In this document: positions 22,141-32,879 of the stretch, one piece after another | How the letters are laid out: the number at the start of each line of letters is the position of its first letter | Numbering within the stretch: the stretch's first letter is position 1 | Made by a program: the position numbers and the translations under genes | Origin: Lycorma delicatula | Lineage: Eukaryota; Arthropoda; Insecta; Hemiptera; Fulgoridae | Assembly (NCBI RefSeq): GCF_047948215.1 | Contig: NC_134465.1 | Location: 18,186,022 to 18,250,021, forward strand | Reading direction: 5' to 3' | Length of the DNA: 64,000 bases | The notes under the pieces: model-generated | What the model was told of the DNA's origin: nothing | Database searches by the model: none | What the model saw: the letters and a program-made list of their open reading frames with translations, nothing else

Positions 22141-22178
22141 CGCGCGCGCGCACACAAACACACACACACACACACACA
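22141..22178. repeat. (CG)n(CA)n microsatellite
   Basis: Short CG run, then CA repeats with one AAAC interruption. Confidence 0.9.
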
Positions 22179-22375
22179 ATACAACTTAATTAAAAATATT
22201 TATAATTTTATTTAAATATAATATTTTTTTCGATTATTTAATTCAATGATTCTAACTCAAGCGCGTGCGCAAACAGTATCTAATTCGCGCGGGTGTGGCG
22301 GTACTAGCGAAGACGATCGGCACTAACTAAACTAATATAATTTCACAATTTACATGAAACAAAAACTTCGCTTTT

Positions 22376-22455
22376 ACGGTCCGTCGACCGGTGTAGCCGC
22401 GAGGTTTAACGCATCAGGTATCGAATCAACCGGGCGATCGAATTCGACACCCAGC
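22376..22455 (+). mobile_element. Possible tRNA-like SINE head
   Basis: GTGTAGCCGCGAGGTTTAACGC is close to a pol III A box, and CGATCGAATTCGACACC, about 35 bases on, to a B box. No tail or partner copy was found. Its cloverleaf is too irregular for a working tRNA. Confidence 0.35.
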
Positions 22456-22839
22456 CAGAACGACAACTTTTTTACTTTAAATATATTAATTTATTTAATT
22501 CTACCGCTCACCTGTGACGTCACAACATAGCAGACGACTACAAAAGAATTTTTTGGGGTGGGGATGCGATTTTGCAAAATTTTTTTTGGTAAATATTGTT
22601 ATTTTTTAATTATTAACAAATGCGGCTAAGAATAATATGAACTTAATTAGGCGAAATCTCGAGATACTGAGGGTGACCTGACTCTACAGCCTAACCTTTA
22701 AGTTGAAAATTAAATGGCAAAAATGCCCCATATATAAAATTAATCTTACCGAGTTTATTCAGCAATTCTGGAGATATAAGATGATTTAGAGGCCAACACA
22801 CACACACATACACGTAAATAAAAACATTAACGCCAAAAA

Positions 22840-23005
22840 ATTCCATTCGGTTTTTTGGGTTCCTTAGGTGTCAAAACCGCATACGGCTGGCTATATGGGC
22901 ACACGCGGTTTTCACCTTAGGTTAAAACCGCATATGCCCAAATCGGACCGATTAAAATACTTTCCCTTCTACAGTTGTAGCTCTATGTAGACGGGAACGT
23001 GTTAC
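22840..23005 (-). repeat. Dispersed repeat B, copy 2
   Basis: Minus-strand copy with the terminal stem-loop (TTCCC...GTAGAC and its complement, about 22965-23005), then an AAAGTATTTTAATCGG block and a GGAACCCAAAAAACCGAA end. It contains a 20-bp hairpin with three mismatches (22897-22916 with 22920-22939). Confidence 0.45.
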
Positions 23006-23181
23006 AATTTATTAAAAATATTTAAAACCCGCCCCCATAAAAAACATTTATTCTAGGTTCAGTATATGCAAGTATACGACTAAATTAAAGGTACCTTAAA
23101 ATAAAATTAAAAAATATTTCAAATTTTTAGAGTGTAAAAGCTGCATCTCCTGTTCAAGTAATGAATTTACCGGTAATGTTT

Positions 23182-23250
23182 CATAACTTGTGTCGCAGGA
23201 TGTGCGACACAAATTATGATTAGCAACACATCGCAGGATGTGTTGCTAAT
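23182..23250. repeat. Two adjacent hairpins sharing one core
   Basis: Hairpin 1 has arms 23182-23197 and 23203-23218 (one mismatch); hairpin 2 has perfect 14-bp arms 23219-23232 and 23237-23250. Both contain TCGCAGGATGTG at the apex, and they abut with no spacer. The minus frame at 23167-23376 covers them by chance. Confidence 0.85.
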
Positions 23251-23974
23251 TACAATCCGATAACGTAACGCTGTCTGAGAGACAGTACCGATAAAATCAA
23301 ACGGTTCAAACATAAATTCAATGGACCGGTATTTCAAACTTTTAGCTTCGCGTTGGAAAGTCAGGAAGAGAACCACAAACTATTTACGCTATCGATACAT
23401 ATCTTTACGTAACATCTTAACGTAATGTAAATTTTAATTAAGTGAAGGCGCCGGTTATAGAACTAACATTTATACAAGTACCCTGTGGAAGCGTAAACAT
23501 TGTTCTTTTTATGAAAACCGAATTGGCACCGCTCTAAAATTTAATTAATAATCAGACGGGAGAAAAATATATAAATTTTGTAACATATGGGGAAACATAA
23601 ATTTTATTAAATAAAGTACAACATTTTTTTTTTTTTTAATGAACATATATATATATATATATATAAATGTAAATGTGTTCGTTTGTTCAAAATTTTAAAT
23701 CTCAGAAAGTTCTTCACCGATCGCTTTGAAATTTTGACACGACGTTGAATTTGAATACACGCGCGTTTTTATATACCTACTATTTATATACCTACGATGT
23801 CACAGGTATACCTACACCTAACAGGTAAAAACATGCTTTTTTTTGAAAAACGGAGCTATCTGTTGGACGTAAAAGCAGCACACGCACACAAATATTTTAC
23901 GATTCCATTTTAATGTTTCCGATATGAGTGTCCGCTATAGACTAAAAACCTACTAGGCCGATTTACGCGCGGGG

Positions 23975-24205
23975 AAAAAGGGAGAAAGGAAAAAATCGGA
24001 AACGGAAAAAATGGAAAAAGGTTAAAGTGAAGAAGGAGAAAACGAAAAAAAATAAAAAAGGGAATACGGAGAAAAGGAAACGGGGAAAGGAGAAAAAAGA
24101 AAAAAGTGAAAAGGGGGAAATGTAAAGGAAGGGGTAAAGAGGGAAGAGGAATATGGTAAAAATGAAAATGGAAAAAGGAAAAGGGAAAAGTGGGAAGGTT
24201 AAATT
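23975..24205 (+). repeat. Purine-rich tract in the Helitron core
   Basis: About 230 bases almost wholly A and G on the plus strand, an imperfect GGAAAA/GGGAAAG repeat. Such tracts can form triplex or unusual polymerase-stalling structures. Confidence 0.85.
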
Positions 24206-24277
24206 TTGTGAAGTTCCGTAATGTTATTTTGTTAATGTTTTATCAAACTTTCAATTGTGTTCATTTAATTCTATATG

Positions 24278-24278
<1 letters not shown>

Positions 24279-24347
<69 letters not shown>
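24279..24347. repeat. (TA)n microsatellite
   Basis: About 34 uninterrupted TA units, just before the Helitron 3' stem-loop. Confidence 0.95.
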
Positions 24348-24389
24348 CACTCAAATCTAGCAATAGCGAAACATTGCCGGGTCTGCTAG

Positions 24390-24955
24390 TTTAGTTTAAA
24401 ATAAAATTCATTTTTCCCAAATAAATAACAGAATCAATCACAGGATAACCTCAGAAAAAACATTTTATTGCTTCGCATCAACCAACTAAATCGTTATTCA
24501 ACCAAACACAGTTGAATTATTATACATCTAGCGACAAAATTACCTGTCTAATTTCTATTGGAAACTTCAAAAAAAAAAATTAAATCATTTTTAAAAATAC
24601 ATTATAATAATTAAACGCAATAAACAATATATTGCTATCATTTATTCTCTATTTGTTATTTTATTAAACTATTTAGACCTTTATAAATAAAGAAATATCA
24701 TATATCGTGTTTAGAAAAACAAACCGTAAATGATATATTTTTTCACACAAGTAGAAAAATAATAAACTGAATTCTTTTACGTTTGGTTCTTTGAAATTAC
24801 TTAATAACGTAACAGATACCAAGAGTTACAAACGGTAAAAAAGCAAAATAAAAATAAATAAACCGGTAAAAATAATAACAAAACGTTAATTTATTACATA
24901 TATAATCATAAATAAATAAAATTTCAGTAAAAGGTTTTCATTACATCTCGCTAAC
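24390..24955. other. AT-rich DNA, no gene seen
   Basis: Homopolymer-rich. Nothing recognised. Confidence 0.5.
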
Positions 24956-24959
24956 AGAG

Positions 24960-25343
24960 AGTGTTCAAAGAGTGATGCAACCTTACAAGAAAATGAGTAA
25001 GTTACAATAGTTGTTTAACGTGGCTTCCATTATGCGACTCGCATAATCGAATACGACGTTGCATGTTCTTATACATACCGGTATTGTTGAAGAATTGAGC
25101 GAGACACATCGTTCAATTTCGATCTGAAATTCAGGAATTAACGGTGTGAGGATGAGTTTTGTAAGAGGAAGGTTAAGGTTAAGGTATTTACACAAGAAAT
25201 CGTCAGGAGGGGATAAAGTCAGGGGACCACAACCTTTACGAAATCACTTGTCCATTAAAACACTCATCCAAGAAAGTCATAGTGTCGTTCGCTGTATGAG
25301 CCGTAACGTAAAATTATCCTGCTGAAACCAATGTCGTTTAGCC
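24960..25343 (-). mobile_element. Mariner-like transposon M5, C-terminal part only
   Basis: The minus-strand translation shows HWFQQDN (second catalytic aspartate, near 25335), TMTFLDECFNG, FRKGCGPLTLSP and a PPDDFLC block (third region), then MYKNMQRRIRLC and SHNGSHVKQLL near the end. This is the order of a DDE domain C-terminus of the mariner-like type. Several frameshifts. The frame at 24983-25195 is part of it in the wrong register. Its upstream side is cut off exactly where a SINE tail begins. Confidence 0.72.
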
Positions 25344-25427
25344 GGTCTTTCTGTTTCTGTTTAGCCTCCGGAACCCCGTAAAATATTACTTCAAAGAATA
25401 AATAAAGATGATAAGTACGAATGTAAA
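25344..25427 (-). mobile_element. SINE-1 tail fragment
   Basis: Minus-strand copy of the last 80 bases of SINE-1 (reads CGGAGGCTAAACAGAAACAG at its end). It lies head-to-head with the complete copy that follows. Confidence 0.65.
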
Positions 25428-25454
25428 GTCTATCCGGTCCTAGACCGGCTAGAG

Positions 25455-25755
25455 TAGTCCACCGGGTTGATCTAATGGTGAACTCGTCATCGCAAATCAG
25501 CTGATTTCGAAGCCGAGAATTCTGAGGTTCAAATTCTAAGAAAGGCAGTTAGTTACTTTTATACGGATTTGAATACCAGATAGTGATTATCGCTGTTCTT
25601 TGGTGATTGGGTTTCAATTAACTACACATCTCAGGAACGATCGACCTGTGACTTTACAAGACTACACTTCTTTTACGTTCATTTATATCATCCTCATTCA
25701 GTCACTGAAATAATATCTTATGGAGGTTCCGGAGGATAAACAGAAAAATAAAGGA
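25455..25755 (+). mobile_element. SINE-1, complete copy
   Basis: A box TTGATCTAATGGTGAACTC (25467-25485), B-box-like GGTTCAAATTC (near 25533), the same body as the other SINE-1 copies and tail CCGGAGGATAAACAGAAAAATAAAGG. Confidence 0.82.
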
Positions 25756-25759
25756 TAAC

Positions 25760-26360
25760 TTTTGATTGAATGGTTCAATTATAATAAAACAAATATAGAA
25801 AAATTACATTTTTTTTACAAATTTCATTTGCTTTCACTAATTTCTTATCTACAAAGGAACGCGATTTAATTCTATATTTCAGGTTATCAATTGATGTTTG
25901 GTTTAAATTAATATTATAAATAAAAGATAAAACTAAATTTCAGATTAATTAAACGTTCCAAGAAATCGAGAAGTTAAAATAAAAAAAATGTTCAATTTCG
26001 ATTACGACTAAATATTAAAAACTTAATTCTAATATAAATTTAAAATGAACGCGTCCAATAAATAGGAGCTCGTTATTTTCTGCCTATTCGGTTATTTTCA
26101 GCTTCTCCGTGAATGGTAAAAAAAGAAAATCGTTTTGATTAATCCACACAACTACGAATTAGCCGAAATATTTATCAAAAATCGATAAATTATATTCATA
26201 TCTTGCGGAGAAAAGTAGTAATTTTTAAATATCAAATTTTTTCAAGCTGAATTTCTTAGCTCCTAAAATTTGTAAAAATTATAAACCGTATAAAAAGCGG
26301 GAATACGACAGGTCAATAATTTATACGACAAATTTCATCTACGTATAAAAAAAGAGAAAA
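25760..26360. other. AT-rich DNA, no gene seen
   Basis: Nothing recognised between the SINE-1 copy and repeat D. Confidence 0.5.
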
Positions 26361-27285
26361 TTGATTTCGTGGACAAACAGTTTAAAATAAAAACTGAAAC
26401 CGGGACATCATTATTAAGCAGTAATTCATATAAACAGAAAATTTCAGAAATTTCATATAAACATAGTTTCGGACAAGCTTCGTTAGCAAATGTCGGCTGG
26501 CAGAAGATTTCGTCCTGATTTCAGTTCCTTCGGTAAAAATTAAGGAAGTCTAATTCTCGGGACCCGACGTAATTCAGTGGTTTTAATAAAATATTTTGTT
26601 AAAACTGAAAAAATAGGTCCCAGAAATGTAATATTAGTAGTTTTCGAGAAACCAAATATTTAATACTTTTGTTTTGTAATATTAACAATTTTGTTTCGTT
26701 TTACATCTAGTTAAAATTGCCAATTTTGATATTTTTTGTACTTTTAATAATTATCGAAATGTTTACTTTGCGTTTAGTTTCTGTGAACTTTATTCCTACC
26801 ATTTTCGCAGAATTAAATTCTCTATAAATACTATATAAAACCTTTATGAGTTTATTACAAATTTAACAAAGTTATTTTACGCCAACTTAAAATAGTGGCC
26901 TGCCTCTGTGACGCGAGTGGTACCGTCTCGGCCTTACATCCGGAGGTCCCGGTTTCGAATTCCGGTCGGGCATGGCATTTTCACACACGCAACAATTCAT
27001 TCATCTCATCCTCTGAAGCGATACCTAACGATGGTCCCGGAGGTAAAACAAAAAACTTAAAATAGTGTGTTTTTTTACCCTAATATTTCGTCTTTTATCC
27101 CAGATTTCTCAAAACCAACTAAAAATACGGTTCTAGGACTTTTTTTTTCAGTTTTTCAGGTCAGATTTCATACAAAACCACTAAGCGTTTCCGAATCTTT
27201 GTTTAAATGAACTTTCTTTTTTTATTTTTATCAGTAGATCATGTACTAACAATTTTTTACATTCTTCGTGAATCAGCCTGTATAA
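26360..27285. mobile_element. Repeat D, copy 1: element with terminal inverted repeats
   Basis: Aligns by eye with 40995-41590 through ACATAG, a CGTTAGC block, GATTTC and AAAATACGGTTCTAGGAC. Its right end (TTTACATTCTTCGTGAATCA, 27258-27277) is the reverse complement of the left end of copy 2, which identifies terminal inverted repeats and hence a probable DNA transposon derivative. It has no transposase and is interrupted by a SINE-2. The left boundary is approximate. Confidence 0.55.
26898..27053 (+). mobile_element. SINE-2 type a, copy 2, with 14-bp target duplication
   Basis: A box GTGACGCGAGTGG, B box GGTTTCGAATTCC, body GGCATGGCATTTTCACACACG and tail GGTCCCGGAGGTAAAACAAA. Exact duplication AACTTAAAATAGTG at 26884-26897 and 27054-27067. 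The related repeat-D copy has the uninterrupted site near 41454-41467. This is the best-supported SINE boundary in the window. Confidence 0.92.
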
Positions 27286-27289
27286 ATAT

Positions 27290-28230
27290 GAGCAACAAAA
27301 AAAGTACATAGTAAAAAATACACCAAATGACACACGTGATGACGATTATGATGATACGGTTAGTTGTTGGAACATATAAATTTATTCTGACGCCAAATAG
27401 CGGTTAGTACTAACAAAATGGAGAGGAATGGAAATTCGGGGTAAACCTATATGTTTTACAATAGCTTTTCTGTTACTACAAATAGTAATATGCTAACGAG
27501 CTTCAAAACGTTTGGGCGTGGACTGTGCCCGTATCCAATGCACTGAAATAGGTCCGCAAAAACATTCAACGTTAACACCAGTTTTTACTACCGTCAAAAA
27601 CACAAACCCAAACAGACAAATACACTTATATGGTAGCTTTAACATATGTAGCTAAAGTGAAATTGTTAGAGAGAAAGAAATATACTGTAACACAGTCGTA
27701 CGGAATGAGATAAAAACAGCTAGCAAATACAGACCTAACACAATGTAACGTTCTATAATTCAGTGAACAAAATCTCAAATAACTCTGGTTATTTTTCCAC
27801 CCCTTGTCACCTTATAAAAACAATTTTGCTACACGAGACTCCAAATTGATTATGAATGAAATTTTCATTACAATATTTATTGATTTACCATAACAGCGCG
27901 GAAAGTAGCAAATAAACTCGATAAAGAAACCCAAAAGCTGATTAATATTATAAAGATAAAAGAATTAAATTATGATTTATAAAAAAAAATTGAATATAAA
28001 AGTATACGTAAAAAAGAAACTACAAAAACATTTATGCAATTTGTTAACTTTAATTATGTTAACTTTACAAAGAATTAATAATTAATTTAAAAAAAAAAAA
28101 ATCTTTTTTTTACACTGGTATTTGAAGCCATAACCTTTAGGCTGAAAAGAAGTGTTGATACCACCAGTCTACTACGACCGGCGAAAAAAAAATACTAATA
28201 AACTGATTAATATCGATTTGAACATAAAAA
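27290..28230. other. AT-rich DNA with an unassigned moderate-GC stretch
   Basis: 27360-27720 is less AT-rich, with no open frame and no partner seen. The rest is simple AT-rich sequence. Confidence 0.45.
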
Positions 28231-28234
28231 TAAA

Positions 28235-28345
28235 AAATATCTGATGTGAACACCACATGACTTTTTTGTACGCCTATTAAATTACATATACACATATTTT
28301 TTCTGCACTTCATTTAAACTTATTTCATTTGAAAGTGAGATACGA
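28235..28345 (-). repeat. Dispersed repeat A, 3' end
   Basis: Minus-strand end signature (CTGATGTGAACACCACATGAC). Confidence 0.6.
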
Positions 28346-28514
28346 TCCTCAAATTTTTTAATAAAGTGGACAGTTACATAATTGCATTGTGGTGGACAGC
28401 ACATTGCATGACACTTATTTGTGGTGTCCGTATCAGCATTTTCTAATTATTTATATATTAGTTTTTTCACTTCAAAGTAGTTTTGTGGTGCAAGTGGGAA
28501 CATGTCAGATCCGT

Positions 28515-28890
28515 AACCATGAACACACCGGTTCGAATCCGACTTCATATACATATATATATTTTTAACTTTTTTCTAATTTAAACATATTAATTTATTA
28601 ATAATTATTAACCTCCGTAAAAATGTAAGAATTAAAATTAAAAGTATATAAAATTTTATTTCATTAATAACTTCTGATTTTTTCATAATTTTTTTTTTAT
28701 TATTACTGAACTATTATATATTGTAAAACTTTTTTTATAATCAGAAGTTAATAATTATTAATAAATCAATATATTTAAAATAAAACAAAGTTAAAAAAAA
28801 TATGTGTGTATGAAGTCGGATTCGAACCGATATGCCTTCCCCTTGTGAGATTCAAGTATTTCATTAATTAAGATTTCATTTGGCTATACC
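28515..28890. repeat. Two repeat-A pieces in inverted arrangement
   Basis: 28521-28625 is a plus-strand piece starting at CCGGTTCGAATCCGACTTC. 28650-28890 is a minus-strand piece ending at its complement, GAAGTCGGATTCGAACCG (28809-28826). The pair makes an imperfect inverted repeat of about 110-base arms. Confidence 0.6.
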
Positions 28891-29131
28891 TGGATAAGAG
28901 TTCCAGTCGGTTCTGTTGTTGGTGAAGAATAGACGACTCTCTGTTTCTAATCACCGTCATACTTAAGGTAAGTAGAACAGGTGAGTGTTCGAAAGCGACA
29001 ATTAACTTAAAAAAATTTGTTTAAATGAATAAAAGTTTTAGTCGAAAAAATGTACAAAGTTTATAAAATCAATTGTGACAAATCTAAATCTATCGCTCTA
29101 AAAAAGTATATTAATAAAAAACCGATCTTGT

Positions 29132-29252
29132 CAATCTCGATGAAGGAATGGTAGCGTCTCGGCTTTTCATCCGGGTATCACAGATTCGAATCTCGGTCAC
29201 GCATGGCATTTTTAATTCGTTACAAGCTTCTGTGGTGAATTAATTTATCAGA
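29132..29252 (+). mobile_element. SINE-2 type b, copy 2
   Basis: Head with an AATGGTAGCGTCTCGGC A-box region and B box GATTCGAATC. Type-b tail reads TTCGTTACAAGCTTCTGTGGTGAATTAATT, shared with 55762 (minus). Confidence 0.7.
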
Positions 29253-29259
29253 ATAAAAA

Positions 29260-30300
29260 AAAAGAAAGAATAATGAATAAGTAAAATTTGAAAATCATTG
29301 CGCGTTTAGAGTAAAGTGACGTTTAATTTAATTATTCAAAATTGAAATTTACGTTTCAATTTAATAGTATTTAGTAGTTTCATTATCTACTGGTGGTAGA
29401 CTGCAGTACGAGCGGAATAATTTATCATATTTCAATGACTTGGACGGTAAACATCCAACTCTAAAATTTAAAAATTTGATTATTTTTTAAATCGTTACAT
29501 AAAAATTCATTCTGAGGAAGGAGAGATCTTTGCGAAAGTAATAAACAAAGAGGAAAAAACAATAAATGAAAAAGTCTTTAATTATTTTAATAAATTGATT
29601 TGGAAAGGGTAATAATAATATGTTAGGCCTACTATAAGGAATAAAAAGAAATAAAAATCATTTTGTTGGTTATAAAGAACCGTTTCACTTTAAACAACAT
29701 AATAAAAGTTTAAATCGCAAATTATTTTTATTCCAATTGAAAATCCGTAAAAGGTTTTTTTAGATAATTCATTTATTTCAATCGAAAGAAATTTTTAAAA
29801 CGTCATCTTTTTCGAATATCAAAAACTGTCCTGTATCGCCCTGTACAAGAAAAAGGAAAATACTTTTTAAAAATAAAGATTATTTTTCGTTAATATATGT
29901 TTTGTTTCTAAATCATCTTTTTAAGTTAAAAACAAAGCGAAGTCTTATAAATTCAACGTGCCTTGATTCTTATTTACTTACGTAGTACATTTAATACTAG
30001 GCAATCCTATTATGCAACTTTAAACTGTCTAAAGATTAGAAAAAAAAAATTCTTACGTATAAGATATACTCGCATCAGTCAAATAACTATACGAAAAGGC
30101 AGCCGTATCAAACTTTACAATAAAATAATTATGTAAACGTAAATATTAAAAAAAAAAAAAAACTTTAAAACCCGCTTCGTACTTGAAGGGTTGCACTACC
30201 AAACAAAAATTGGAAAAACATGACGTTCACTAAATTGAAATATATTTTTATTTGGATTTTCAGTCGGTTACGTAACCCACTTTACACATAAATATTTCAG
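29260..30300. other. AT-rich DNA, no gene seen
   Basis: No feature recognised. Confidence 0.5.
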
Positions 30301-30315
30301 TAGTATTAAGTATTA

Positions 30316-30800
30316 ATACGAGGGTATTCAATAATTACAGAGAAATGACTGTAGAGTAATTATTTAATGACAATGAAACTAATTTTATTTATTTAAAATG
30401 ACTCGCGGAAACATTTAAGTATTTGTCCCATCTTACTGTACGTTTTCTTATTCCAGTTGTAATGAATTGTTCGCCTCGATGTCTCCGACATTCTTCTACT
30501 GCATTCTACACCCGCTCATTGTTACCGAACTAAGTGCAACGTAAAACCTCTTTTAAAGAAGCAAACAAAAATTTCTCATCGTGCGAAACCGTAGCTGTAA
30601 AGCGAATGCGTCAGCACCACTAATTTTGAATAGCTTCCCTTTTTTTTTGAGCAGTAAGGGAGGACAGGCGTTAACACGCAGAAGAAATACGTCTTTTAAG
30701 AGAGAGTACCAGAACTTTTCTTCTTCCTTATTGAGAGTTTCACTTTATTTTCTAGCATGTCAAAACATACAGGTGTCCCGTAAGTTTCCATACGTAGAAA
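30316..30800 (-). mobile_element. Mariner-like transposon M6, C-terminal part
   Basis: The outer end GAGGGTATTCAATAATTAC (30322-30340) resembles a mariner terminal repeat. The minus-strand translation above it gives LLKEVLRC, a NAVEECRR block, EQFITTGIRKRTVRWDKYLN, equivalent to the C-terminal FF..GI..L..RW.KC segment of SETMAR-type mariners. Stops are frequent. The plus frame at 30581-30805 is a shadow. Confidence 0.6.
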
Positions 30801-31150
30801 TATAAACTTTTTTTATGAAAATCATTTTTAAATGCGTACAATATGCTACACAAGTTATATTATGCCATCTAAAATGCGTTATTTCCGCTAAAAATCGTCG
30901 ATTAACTTCCGTACAAATCTGAGTTCGGGTTTCTGAGATTTTGAGTTTAATGTCTCTGAACCCACCTGGAATATATTTTGTAATAATTCAGCTTATCGAG
31001 GAATGGAGAGTGCCGATATTTCCACTGCAAATTTCAGCAATTTCCTTTAAATATTTGGATTAATCCTTACCGATAAGATCATTAATGCGATTTTGCAATG
31101 TGTCAGTCAGCGATGGTAGAGGAAGACGCAAGGACAGCGCTTCCGCGAAT
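30770..31150 (-). mobile_element. Possible second DNA-transposon end
   Basis: The edge GGTGTCCCGTAAGTTTCCATACG is of the kind seen at ends of insect Tc1/mariner relatives. The minus-strand text LRLPLPSLTDTLQNRINDLIG (broken by stops further on) resembles the C-terminal linker of such transposases. Weak evidence. Confidence 0.3.
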
Positions 31151-31154
31151 CGGT

Positions 31155-32590
31155 TAATTTGATAGTTGATTTGATTTGATTGAATCGGTAATTTTGTGTC
31201 ATAATTATTAGGTATATTATTGCGAGAAAATGATTATTTAATCTGGTACTAATTTACAATACTAGAATCGGCAATAAATAAAAACAATTAATATTTAATC
31301 GAATGGAACGTAAAGTGGAGGACATGAATAGACACTTAATGACAATATCAATTTTTCTGCCGTAACTCGGCTGGCTATTTGTAAACTAATTTAAAAAAAT
31401 AAAACGTCATTTTGTTCAAAATAAAAGACTTAATATTTTAGCAAATAACATATTTTGATAAAACTAATATTTATGGAGATACAATGAATTGAAAAATAAA
31501 CGTGGTCGCCATTTTGTAATTTGCGAAGGTATTCAAGTCCTGATATTTTCTAATTTTAAAACTTTATTAATGTTACTAATGTGATAAATATTAATTCGAT
31601 TCATCTATCCGAACTTGAGATGTATAAAATAAATTATTTTATATAAGAATAACAAAATGGCGGACAACGGGAGAACGAAAGAGAAATCGCCATTTTTCCT
31701 AAGGATATTTATTGTTTAGTTTTACAAGTAGAATCCGAAAACGTATAGCCAGCTCACCGTTTTAGAAACATTCTATATATTACAATTTCAAATAAAAAAA
31801 AAGACTGAATACAAATAGTTAAGGTAATCGGTTATCGAAATTAATTAGAAAACAAGAAAACTCTCTCTCGAAAAAAAAATGGTAATTATAATAATTAAAC
31901 AGCGTATCCAATGAAAATTTTCTACACAGATTGCCCAGCATGATCTTAGGAACCAATACACACCCGTTATTTAGGACTGCTTAACATAAAGATTTATTTC
32001 TAGTACCAATCCAAATAATATAAGGAAGGTGAAAATAGTCACGTAGAAAACCTAACATATACGATTCTTTTCTATAAATCATTAAAATATTAGTTTTTAA
32101 ATGTCGGTCTGCCTATCGCTATTCAAAAATTAATATTTAATAATAAAGATACTGATAAAGCAGGTTTCTCTTAAACCTACCTCCAATTTTTACAGACATC
32201 TTTTGAAATGTCATTTCTAATACATTAATTCTGTATCCAGCTTTTAGGTAATGCTGGACCGCATAAGATATTTTTTTATTTTTATAATGAGTCAAACATT
32301 CCTTTATTCTATTTTCAATCTACGTTTAGTTTCCTTTACGTATCCTGAAATGTAATCGTACTATTTAGAGATAAGTTAAAAAATACTCTCTCTCTTTAGA
32401 GGGGCTTAGTTTTACCATTAGCATTTCCAAGGATAAAAATTCAATTTCCTAGACGTAGCTCCATCATAACGTAATATTGTTTACCGTGCCGGTTTACGGA
32501 GAAATTGTATAATTTTTATTCAAATATTCTCCGAATTTTCTACAATATAATTCTGAAGAAAGTTGTTTTTTCTGTATTTTCTAAACGCTG
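31155..32590. other. AT-rich DNA, unassigned
   Basis: Contains CGCCATTTTGT (31508) and, inverted, ACAAAATGGCG (31654), which could be the arms of a small inverted-repeat element or YY1-like sites. Nothing else recognised. Confidence 0.35.
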
Positions 32591-32599
32591 TTTTTTGTC

Positions 32600-32870
32600 G
32601 ATTCTATTTTATATGTCGTCATCCTGAGCCCCGTAGGGGAAGACATCAGCCTAGTGACGAACACAGTCATCAGTTTGGCCTGTGTCGGAATGCCAGCGAT
32701 GCAAATGCCTCGGGAGACGTTTCCACCACTGTACTTACACGACCTACTAACTCCTTCGTACGGTCTCTTCCAACCACGACCACCTACTGTAACTTACAAC
32801 CCTCAACCGTCAAATTAAACGATTCGCGGAAGCGCGATCGCCGCGCCTTTCTCTAACACCAGTTTCATAC
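32600..32870. other. GC-richer island of unknown origin
   Basis: A plus frame of 97 residues (32563-32856) contains CRHPEPRRGRHQPSDEHSHQ and threonine-rich stretches, without a recognised domain. In minus orientation the sequence resembles a LINE 3' UTR ending at a TATAAAATAGAATC stretch. I cannot decide between these. Confidence 0.3.
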
Positions 32871-32879
32871 AAAAACTTC

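Larger units (their letters stand above)
23643..24389 (+). mobile_element. Non-autonomous Helitron
   Basis: The left part has a TA run, then GTTCGTTTGTTCAAAATT and the Helitron-like TCTTCACCGATCGCTTTGAA. The right end is GCAATAGCGAAACATTGC, a small stem-loop, then CGGGTCTG and CTAG (24386-24389) followed by T. That is the canonical Helitron 3' end (hairpin, then CTRR, inserted between A and T). The core (23975-24205) is a purine-rich tract and a (TA)n run precedes the end. There are no Rep/helicase sequences, so it would depend on an autonomous partner. The exact left end is uncertain because of the TA run. Confidence 0.75.

Noticed and set aside
23643..24389. Purine tract read as a satellite array
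   Set aside because: No fixed unit length, and it is bounded by Helitron ends.
25165..25185. GGTTAAGGTTAAGG as telomeric repeat
   Set aside because: Only two to three units, inside the M5 transposase remnant, and not the insect TTAGG unit.
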